Shown one piece after another: positions 1 to 4,660 of a stretch of DNA of 5,226 nucleotides. The stretch is from positions 1 through 5,226 of the forward strand of contig PUMO01000026.1 of assembly GCA_003551405.1 (NCBI GenBank), written 5' to 3'. The position numbers and the translations under genes were made by a program. This DNA is from Mollicutes bacterium (lineage in GTDB: Bacteria; Bacillota_I; Bacilli_A; Izemoplasmatales; Izemoplasmataceae). Every line of letters starts with the position of its first letter. Position 1 is the first letter of the stretch. Below the pieces are notes generated by a model. That model was not told the DNA's origin. It did not search any database and saw only the letters and a list, made by a program, of their open reading frames with translations.

Positions 1-10
1 AAGGCAATAA

Positions 11-379
11 TTACACTGCCTCTTTAGCAATTTTTTCAAGCAGATTATGAAGACGGTCCTTTTTTCCTGTCAAATATAAATAACCAATCAACGCTTCAAA
101 GCCTGTGGCGAGCTTATAGGTTTGAAGCGTAGCTTTTTTAGGTTTTTTGCTTGATGTTGCATTACGCCCTCGCATCACCACTGCTTGTTCTTCAGGGTCA
201 AGGTCATCTTCTATTTTCTTAAGGGCACTGTACTGTGCGTTCGCATTAGTGAGGCCGATCGCTTCATGGTGTAGATCATTGGGTTTGACGTTACCTGAGG
301 CTAAAAGCTTTTCACGGATAAACAGTTCGTAAACCGCATCTCCAATATAAGCCAGGGTTTGTCCGTTATATTGAATCAT
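11..379 (-). CDS. mrnC: Mini-ribonuclease III (23S rRNA maturation nuclease)
   Basis: This 122-residue protein is a stand-alone RNase III catalytic domain with no double-stranded-RNA-binding domain. In Bacillus subtilis the family trims the 5' and 3' ends of 23S rRNA precursors in the cytoplasm. Visible motifs are AYIGDAVYE at residues 10-18 (D14 the expected metal-binding aspartate), RGRNA at 70-74, and QTYKLATGFEALIGYLYL at 86-103, where E95 is the expected second catalytic acid. It is shorter than the roughly 140-residue B. subtilis protein, with little sequence before the first motif and a short C-terminus, but the catalytic core is complete. The ATG shares its first base with the cysS stop codon (TAATG), and a GAGGG ribosome binding site lies inside the end of cysS, 8 nt upstream. 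It is therefore almost certainly co-transcribed and translationally coupled with cysS. The cysS-mrnC order is typical of Firmicutes. No terminator is visible in the 10 bases after its stop, so the operon may continue beyond the left edge. Confidence 0.95.
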   Translation of the reverse strand: MIQYNGQTLAYIGDAVYELFIREKLLASGNVKPNDLHHEAIGLTNANAQYSALKKIEDDLDPEEQAVVMRGRNATSSKKPKKATLQTYKLATGFEALIGYLYLTGKKDRLHNLLEKIAKEAV

Positions 380-1713
380 TATAAAATCCCTCGGTCTTGA
401 AGCTCTTCTCTTAAGCGATCCGCTTTATCAAAGTCCTTATTTCTACGGGCATCATTCCATGCCATATAAAGAGCTTTGTCCTGAGCGGTCAGTTTTGCAA
501 CACCCGGATCGAGGCCCAATATTTTAAAGAATGTTTCAAAAAGATCAATCGCTGCCTTAAGATTGCTTTCGGTATCTTTTTGTCTGACGATTTGATTGGT
601 GTATTTGACCAGGTTTTGCAGTTCAGTAATGGCGTTAGCCGTATTGAAATCATCATCCATCGCATCCATGAACTTAAGCTCGATGCCTTTGAGTTCCGGG
701 CTTTGTTCGCCTTTTATCTCTAAGGCGTCATTCAAATCAAGTTTGTAAAAGCTTTGTTTGTAAACGCGGCGTACTTTCTCCCACTCTTTTACATAATTGG
801 TAAGCACTTCATCTGTGTAGTTAATGGGGCTGCGATAATGTGTTGATAATGTGAATAAACGGAACCCCATATAATCATAATCAAGGTCTTTTACTAAAAT
901 AATGCGACCTTCAGACTTACTCATCTTTTTATCATCAATATTGAGTTGTCCGTTATGCATCCAATAATTGGCAATATAATGATTGTGGACTGCAATATTT
1001 TGCGCAATTTCATTTTCATGATGTGGAAACTTAATCTCAGAACCACCACCATGAATATCAATGCGTCCACCAAAAATATCATTGATCATGGCGACACATT
1101 CTGTATGCCATCCAGGACGTCCTTCGCCCCATGGGGATGGCCAAGTAATTCCAACGTCTGTTGCTTTCCATAAAGTGAAATCCAGTGGATTCTCTTTTTT
1201 CGTATTGACATCAATGCGGGCACCTTCTTTTAAATCATCAATCTTGCGTCCAGAAAGAATCCCATAATCTTCAATCTTACCAACACGGAAGTACACATCG
1301 TTATCCACCTGATAGGCATAGCCTTTTTCCATCAATGTTTCAATGTAGCTGATAATGGAACTCATGTATTCCGTAACGCGGGGCGCCAAATATTTTGTTG
1401 AAGAGCCGATTCGGCGTGCGTCATCATAAAATGCTTGAATAAACTTATTTGCGACTTCCATTTCAGTCATTTCATCTTCGATTGCCTTGGTAATGACCTT
1501 GTCATCGACATCGGTAAAATTTGAAACAAAATTCACTATGTAACCTTTATGTTCAAAATAACGACGCACCACATCGAAGAAGATAACAGGCCGTGCGTTG
1601 CCAATGTGGATATAGTTATAAACCGTTGGACCGCACACATACATATTCACTGTATCCTTGTCAATTGGCGTAAACGTTTCAAGTTTTCTGGTTATGGAAT
1701 TGTATATTTGCAT
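379..1713 (-). CDS. cysS: Cysteinyl-tRNA synthetase (class I)
   Basis: This 444-residue cytoplasmic enzyme charges tRNA-Cys with cysteine using ATP. The class I signatures are present: HIGN (the HIGH motif) at residues 36-39 and KMSKS at 263-267. The zinc-site ligands that recognise cysteine are all visible as C27 (YVCGPTVYN), C206 (GWHTECVAM), H231 and E235 (FPHHENE), with spacing matching E. coli C28/C209/H234/E238. The MDDDFNTANAI segment near 352-362 is also typical. The protein ends at ...ELQDRGIL. Family members normally run on for some 10-20 more residues with an EDT-x-QGT-x-W-like tail, so this one is slightly short at the C-terminus; the stop codon overlaps the mrnC start. The start ATG is supported by an AAAAGGTGA ribosome binding site at 1720-1728, 6 nt upstream, and by a close family match from the first residues (MQIYNSITRKLE). 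It heads a cysS-mrnC operon with its own promoter. I see no T-box in its roughly 27-nt leader. Confidence 0.97.
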   Translation of the reverse strand: MQIYNSITRKLETFTPIDKDTVNMYVCGPTVYNYIHIGNARPVIFFDVVRRYFEHKGYIVNFVSNFTDVDDKVITKAIEDEMTEMEVANKFIQAFYDDARRIGSSTKYLAPRVTEYMSSIISYIETLMEKGYAYQVDNDVYFRVGKIEDYGILSGRKIDDLKEGARIDVNTKKENPLDFTLWKATDVGITWPSPWGEGRPGWHTECVAMINDIFGGRIDIHGGGSEIKFPHHENEIAQNIAVHNHYIANYWMHNGQLNIDDKKMSKSEGRIILVKDLDYDYMGFRLFTLSTHYRSPINYTDEVLTNYVKEWEKVRRVYKQSFYKLDLNDALEIKGEQSPELKGIELKFMDAMDDDFNTANAITELQNLVKYTNQIVRQKDTESNLKAAIDLFETFFKILGLDPGVAKLTAQDKALYMAWNDARRNKDFDKADRLREELQDRGIL

Positions 1714-1746
1714 AGGACGTCACCTTTTCCTTTTTAATTCATACCT

Positions 1747-1774
1747 ATTCTACCACACGCATAGATTTTCCCAA
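1747..1774 (-). promoter_or_regulatory. Promoter of the cysS-mrnC operon
   Basis: Reading the minus strand there is TTGGGA (-35, 1769-1774), a 16-bp spacer and TAGAAT (-10, 1747-1752). The -10 box is preceded by TGG, an extended -10 signature (TGn). The predicted start of transcription is near 1740, leaving a leader of about 27 nt. It lies just after the csp terminator, so cysS appears to be an independent unit. The -35 is imperfect, but the extended -10 would compensate. Confidence 0.6.
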
Positions 1775-1788
1775 ACAGGGCGCGCACC

Positions 1789-1818
1789 AAAAAAGCAGGG
1801 GAGCTTATCCCCTGCTTT
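1789..1818 (-). terminator. Intrinsic terminator of the csp gene
   Basis: A perfect 10-bp hairpin (1792-1801 paired with 1809-1818, arm GCAGGGG/CCCCTGC flanked by A/T pairs, 7-nt loop) is followed on the minus strand by six T residues (1794 down to 1789). It sits 25 bp after the csp stop codon and separates csp from the cysS promoter. On the plus strand the tail after the stem is only GTTTTAATT, so it is at best weakly bidirectional. Confidence 0.9.
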
Positions 1819-1843
1819 GTTTTAATTCTTGAAATTCTACGTG

Positions 1844-2041
1844 TTATACTTTTTGAACGTTTGAAGCTTGAGGTCCGCGGTCGCCTTCGACAACTTCGAA
1901 TTCAACTTTTTGACCCTCATCAAGCGTTTTAAAGCCCTCTTCATCAATTGCGCTGTAATGAACGAATACATCGTTCCCTTCTTCTGTTGTAATGAAACCG
2001 TAGCCCTTTTCAGAATTAAACCATTTAACTGTACCTGTCAT
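1844..2041 (-). CDS. Cold-shock protein (CspA/CspB family)
   Basis: This is a 65-residue single cold-shock domain, the usual length for the family. These small OB-fold proteins bind single-stranded RNA and DNA, melt RNA secondary structure and help translation during cold shock or growth transitions. The RNA-binding motifs are intact: TVKWFNSEKGYGFI at residues 4-17 contains RNP1 (KGYGFI, 12-17), and DVFVHYSAI at 24-32 contains RNP2. The ending GPQASNV is also typical. The frame stays open 22 codons further upstream to 2107, but the start is placed at 2041 because MTGTVKWF matches the family N-terminus, an AAAGGAGA ribosome binding site (2053-2060) precedes it, and the promoter lies inside the longer version. 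The gene is an independent single-gene unit with its own promoter and terminator. Which csp paralogue it is cannot be told from sequence alone. Its leader is only about 30 nt, unlike the long thermosensing leader of E. coli cspA. Confidence 0.97.
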   Translation of the reverse strand: MTGTVKWFNSEKGYGFITTEEGNDVFVHYSAIDEEGFKTLDEGQKVEFEVVEGDRGPQASNVQKV

Positions 2042-2052
2042 GTGAATAAAAA

Positions 2053-2060
2053 TCTCCTTT
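2053..2060 (-). promoter_or_regulatory. Ribosome binding site of csp
   Basis: AAAGGAGA on the minus strand lies 11 nt before the ATG at 2041. The spacing is somewhat longer than the 6-8 nt seen for the neighbouring genes. It nevertheless fixes the start, since no other in-frame ATG or GTG lies closer to it. Confidence 0.75.
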
Positions 2061-2078
2061 TTTCTTGAATATAGCCAT

Positions 2079-2107
2079 ATTATACAATGCCTATTTTCAA
2101 AATGCAA
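2079..2107 (-). promoter_or_regulatory. Promoter of csp
   Basis: On the minus strand there is TTGCAT (-35, 2102-2107), a 17-bp spacer and a perfect TATAAT (-10, 2079-2084). The predicted transcription start is near 2072, giving a leader of about 30 nt. The perfect -10 and optimal spacing suggest substantial vegetative expression by the main sigma factor. Confidence 0.8.
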
Positions 2108-2116
2108 ATTATTTTA

Positions 2117-2142
2117 AATGGCGATGCTTTAACAGTGCCATT
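2117..2142 (-). terminator. Possible weak terminator of gltX
   Basis: A 6-bp inverted repeat (AATGGC at 2137-2142, GCCATT at 2117-2122, 14-nt loop) begins within the gltX stop codon. It can be lengthened with A/T pairs across a bulge. It is followed on the minus strand by TAAAATAATTT, which is a poor T-tract. Termination is likely inefficient, and some read-through from gltX into csp is plausible. Confidence 0.3.
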
Positions 2143-3565
2143 AAAGCTTACTCAGTGTCTCATCCAAACGGGCTAGAAGTTTGGCCTTCCCAAGCAAGTT
2201 CATCATCTGCGGCAAATCCGGTCCGTGCATGGAGCCACTAACGGCAATACGCGTTGGCATAAAGAGCATTTTACCTTTCATGCCGGTTGCTTTACCGCTT
2301 TCTTTAATGAGCGATTTAATGGTATCTGCATCCAAGTCTTCCGTACTTGCGAGCTTGTCGCGAAGCGTTGAAAGGAGAGGTTTCACACCGTCTTGTTTAA
2401 CGAATTCGAGGGCTTCACCACTCACAGAAAAACTTTCCTTGAAGAAGTCATGGTATAACTCAACAATTTGTTTTCCATAAGATAAACGGTCCTTAAAAAC
2501 CGCAATCAAACTGTCAAACCAAGCGTCATCTTCGCCTTTACCAATCCCGGCTTCATTTAAAAACGGTAATAACAACGCTTTAAGGGATTCATCATCCAAC
2601 GCTTTAATATAGCGGTTATTGATATAGTGCAGTTTGTCTTGATCAAAGGTCGCAGGAGAAGTGGACAAACGATCAGGGTCAAACCAATCAATCAATTCTT
2701 GTTTGGAGAGAATTTCTTCTTTGGTATTCGGCGAAAAGCCAAGCAATGCAATAAAATCAAACATAGCTTCAGGTAAAAAGCCCAAATCATGATACTGTTC
2801 GATGAATTGAATAATGGATTCATCACGTTTGGATAGCTTTTTTTGATTTTCATTAACAATAAGCGTCATGTGGCCGTATGTTGGACGCTCAAAACCAAGT
2901 GCATCCATAACCATTAATTGTTTAGGGGTATTGGTAATATGGTCTTCACCGCGCAATACATGCGTAATTTTCATTAAGGCATCATCAACCGCTGCCGCAA
3001 AGTTATATGTTGGCACGTTATTGCGTTTCATAATAACCCAGTCACCAACATCTTCACTTTGAAACTGTACCTTGCCTTTAACAATGTCATGAAACGTATA
3101 GGTCGTATCATCCGGAACTTTGAAGCGCAGTGCATAGGGCTTATCTTGATCAGGTTCATGTAAACATTTCCGGGAATAATGTAATTTCTCGTACCCTTGT
3201 TCTTTCATCCAGGCGCGTTCAGCTTCAAGCTCTTCGCTACTGCAATAACACTTGTAAGCAACGCCAGCGTCCAATAATTTTTGCGCAAATTCTTGATACG
3301 TTTCCAAACGGTGCATTTGTTGGTAGGGACCATACCCGCCATCCTTATCGATGGATTCGTCCCAATCAATGCCCAACCATTTAAGGTACGAGAGTTGATC
3401 GTCAATGCCGGTATCAACATTGCGTGCCGCATCGGTATCTTCAATGCGAACAATAAATTTACCACCCTGACTCCGGGCAAAAAGATAGTTAAAAAGGGCA
3501 GTGCGAGCATTGCCGATATGTAAATGTCCAGTTGGACTTGGTGCATAACGAACGCGTACAGACAT
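2141..3565 (-). CDS. gltX: Glutamyl-tRNA synthetase (class I)
   Basis: This 474-residue cytoplasmic enzyme attaches glutamate to tRNA-Glu. In most Firmicutes the same enzyme also mischarges tRNA-Gln for later amidation by GatCAB, but whether this one does cannot be read from the window. It begins with MSVRVRYAPSPTGHLHIGNAR, carrying the HIGH-type motif HIGN at residues 16-19. KLSKR, the family's KMSKS form, is at 243-247. A zinc-binding set like that of E. coli GluRS is visible as C106-x-C108 and C134-x-H136. RGEDHITNTPKQ at 205-216 is also typical. The C-terminal half is the helical anticodon-binding region, ending with a normal KESGKATGMKGKMLFMPTR segment at 421-439. Length is normal for the family. 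The start is fixed by a strong AAGGAGG site (3573-3579) 7 nt upstream. It has its own promoter after the rpsI terminator. The leader is about 50 nt, too short for a T-box. Confidence 0.98.
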   Translation of the reverse strand: MSVRVRYAPSPTGHLHIGNARTALFNYLFARSQGGKFIVRIEDTDAARNVDTGIDDQLSYLKWLGIDWDESIDKDGGYGPYQQMHRLETYQEFAQKLLDAGVAYKCYCSSEELEAERAWMKEQGYEKLHYSRKCLHEPDQDKPYALRFKVPDDTTYTFHDIVKGKVQFQSEDVGDWVIMKRNNVPTYNFAAAVDDALMKITHVLRGEDHITNTPKQLMVMDALGFERPTYGHMTLIVNENQKKLSKRDESIIQFIEQYHDLGFLPEAMFDFIALLGFSPNTKEEILSKQELIDWFDPDRLSTSPATFDQDKLHYINNRYIKALDDESLKALLLPFLNEAGIGKGEDDAWFDSLIAVFKDRLSYGKQIVELYHDFFKESFSVSGEALEFVKQDGVKPLLSTLRDKLASTEDLDADTIKSLIKESGKATGMKGKMLFMPTRIAVSGSMHGPDLPQMMNLLGKAKLLARLDETLSKL

Positions 3566-3612
3566 AGTGTTTCCTCCTTGAAATAATCAATGGGTTTATT
3601 AGATGAAAAGGG

Positions 3613-3635
3613 TATCGAATTTATTATAATCGATA
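3613..3635 (-). repeat. Inverted repeat around the gltX -10 box (candidate operator)
   Basis: TATCGA (3630-3635 on the minus strand) and TCGATA (3613-3618) form a 6-bp inverted repeat with an 11-nt spacer. The spacer contains the TATAAT -10 box, and the left arm covers the predicted transcription start. The geometry fits a dimeric repressor site, but the arms are short and A/T-rich, so chance is possible. Confidence 0.3.
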
Positions 3636-3651
3636 GTGCTTTTATGCACAA
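3623..3651 (-). promoter_or_regulatory. Promoter of gltX
   Basis: On the minus strand there is a perfect TATAAT (-10, 3623-3628), a 17-bp spacer and TTGTGC (-35, 3646-3651, matching only TTG of the consensus). The predicted transcription start is near 3616. It lies directly after the rpsI terminator, so gltX is probably transcribed independently of the ribosomal protein genes. Confidence 0.65.
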
Positions 3652-3658
3652 ATGGTGT

Positions 3659-3689
3659 AAAAAAAAGCACGTAAGCAACGTGCTTTTTT
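3659..3689 (-). terminator. Intrinsic terminator of the rplM-rpsI operon
   Basis: A perfect 12-bp hairpin (3661-3672 paired with 3678-3689, core GCACGT/ACGTGC flanked by A/T pairs, 5-nt loop) starts 7 bp after the rpsI stop codon. It runs into eight T residues on the minus strand (3666 down to 3659). The A-run on the other side also gives a six-T tail on the plus strand, so it could stop transcription from both directions. Confidence 0.93.
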
Positions 3690-3696
3690 GGAAATA

Positions 3697-4092
3697 TTAA
3701 CGCTTGGAGAATTGTGGTGAGCGACGTGCTTTTCTAAAGCCGTATTTCTTACGCTCAACTGCACGTGGGTCACGAGTTAGGAATCCAGCTTGTTTAAGTG
3801 GTTTGCGATAATCGTCATTGACTTGCAAGAGTGCACGGGCAATGCCAAGGCGAATTGCGCCGGCTTGACCGCTAATCCCGCCACCATCAACCGTGATTTG
3901 AAGGTCAAATGTCTTTTGGTTATCGGTCAGTTCAAGTGGTTGGAAAACGTCTTGACGTGTCGCTGGTGAAGGAATGTAATCCTCAAAAGCGCGACGATTC
4001 ACAGTGATGTTTCCGCTGCCCGGTTTTAAAATAACACGTGCAACAGAACTTTTTCTACGGCCAGTGCCGCGATACATTACATCGTTTGCCAT
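3697..4092 (-). CDS. rpsI: 30S ribosomal protein S9 (uS9)
   Basis: This 131-residue component of the small ribosomal subunit head has a C-terminal tail that reaches the P-site tRNA. Visible family features are YRGTGRRKSSVARV at residues 7-20, the S9 signature GGGISGQAGAIRLGIARAL at 70-88, the basic region DPRAVERKKYGFRKARR at 108-124, and the conserved C-terminal SKR at 129-131. Length is normal. The start at 4092 is favoured over the later in-frame ATG (M6) because AGGAGG at 4099-4104 lies 6 nt before it. That ribosome binding site overlaps the rplM stop codon, and the intergenic gap is only 10 bp, so the two genes are co-transcribed and probably translationally coupled. The rplM-rpsI pair is among the most conserved bacterial gene pairs. 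A strong terminator follows. Confidence 0.98.
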   Translation of the reverse strand: MANDVMYRGTGRRKSSVARVILKPGSGNITVNRRAFEDYIPSPATRQDVFQPLELTDNQKTFDLQITVDGGGISGQAGAIRLGIARALLQVNDDYRKPLKQAGFLTRDPRAVERKKYGFRKARRSPQFSKR

Positions 4093-4102
4093 AATTTTCC
4101 TC

Positions 4103-4537
4103 CTAGCCTCTCAACTCATAAGGTTGTGGTTGTTGGGCTTGATGTGGATGGGTTTCATCCGCGTAAACATAAAGTTTCTTGAACATTTGACGACCGAGTT
4201 TGTTGTGTGGGAGCATGCCTTTAACCGCAAGCTCGACCATGCGTGTTGGATGCTTTTTGTTCATTTCAAGCGCGCTCACTTCCACGAGTGACCCTGGATA
4301 TTGTGAGTGTCGATAATATTTCTTTTGCTGCCATTTCTTACCCGAAAGCGTAACATCTTTCGCGTTAATGATAATGACATTGTCTCCACAATCTACGTGT
4401 GGAGTAAAGGTTGGTTTGTGTTTGCCGCGAAGCAGCGCTGCAACTTCGGTGGATAAGCGACCAAGTGTTTTGCCTTTCGCGTCGACCACATACCATTTGC
4501 GATCTACTGTTTGTGCGTTTGCCATGTATGATTTCAT
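4103..4537 (-). CDS. rplM: 50S ribosomal protein L13 (uL13)
   Basis: This 144-residue, normal-length large-subunit protein is an early assembly protein of the 50S particle that binds 23S rRNA. Family segments seen include RKWYVVDAKGKTLGRLSTEVA at residues 13-33, LRGKHKPTFTPHVDCGDNVIIINA at 36-59, KKYYRHSQYPG at 72-82, the L13 signature region around VKGMLPHNKLGRQMFKKLYVY at 105-125, and a HPHQAQQP tail at 130-137. The start at 4537 (MKSYMANAQ) is supported by AGGAGG at 4546-4551, 8 nt upstream, and by the usual length of the N-terminal extension. It is first in the rplM-rpsI operon, behind a near-consensus promoter and a structured leader. In Firmicutes this leader position often carries an autoregulatory L13 element. 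Confidence 0.98.
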   Translation of the reverse strand: MKSYMANAQTVDRKWYVVDAKGKTLGRLSTEVAALLRGKHKPTFTPHVDCGDNVIIINAKDVTLSGKKWQQKKYYRHSQYPGSLVEVSALEMNKKHPTRMVELAVKGMLPHNKLGRQMFKKLYVYADETHPHQAQQPQPYELRG

Positions 4538-4604
4538 ACGGGCAGCCTCCTATATTTTTCTCATAGTCGGGCTATAAGTGGAGTATCTGTGAAAATGTAC
4601 CGAC
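4538..4604 (-). promoter_or_regulatory. rplM: Structured rplM leader, candidate L13-type regulatory leader
   Basis: The predicted transcript carries about 65 nt before rplM. GTCGG at its very 5' end (4600-4604) can pair with CCGAC at 4566-4570, enclosing a 29-nt internal segment. CTAT (4563-4566) can instead pair with ATAG at 4550-4553, which includes the first two bases of the ribosome binding site, or with the upstream ATAG at 4572-4575. CTCC at 4580-4583 is complementary to the GGAG of the ribosome binding site. Location and size match the Firmicutes L13 leader family, in which the ribosomal protein is thought to repress its own operon. Membership in that family is inferred from position and pairing, not from a model search. 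Confidence 0.55.
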
Positions 4605-4608
4605 GTAT

Positions 4609-4637
4609 ATATTAGCTTATTTAAGAAATAATGTCAA
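4609..4637 (-). promoter_or_regulatory. Promoter of the rplM-rpsI operon
   Basis: On the minus strand there is a perfect TTGACA (-35, 4632-4637), a 17-bp spacer and TAATAT (-10, 4609-4614, four of six consensus bases). The predicted transcription start is near 4602. The 23 bases upstream (4638-4660) are very A/T-rich, with runs of T and A that could act as an UP element, as expected for a ribosomal protein promoter. No convincing terminator separates it from metG, so some metG read-through may also supply the operon. Confidence 0.8.
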
Positions 4638-4660
4638 ATGTTTTTTATAACAAAAACAAC

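Noticed and set aside
1..10. Start of a next gene (possibly rlmB) beyond mrnC
   Set aside because: Only ten bases remain after the mrnC stop, too few to support any coding call, although rlmB is the usual next gene in Firmicutes.
2042..2107. An N-terminal extension of the cold-shock protein by 22 residues
   Set aside because: The added stretch contains the promoter -10 box and the ribosome binding site, and the family begins at the MTGTVKWF position.
2181..2480. Plus-strand open frames of 60-100 codons opposite gltX, cysS, rplM and metG
   Set aside because: They lie antisense to well-supported conserved genes, show no recognisable motif or convincing ribosome binding site, and are expected by chance from codon use of the genes on the other strand.
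3205..3678. A 157-codon minus-strand frame overlapping the 5' end of gltX and its promoter
   Set aside because: It is in a different frame from gltX, crosses the gltX promoter and ribosome binding site, has no ribosome binding site of its own that I can see, and resembles no family. It is a shadow of gltX.
4639..4658. A/T-only inverted repeat (TGTTTTT/AAAAACA) after metG as a terminator
   Set aside because: The stem has almost no G/C pairs and is not followed by a T-tract. It overlaps the A/T-rich area upstream of the rplM promoter and is better read as an UP-like element.
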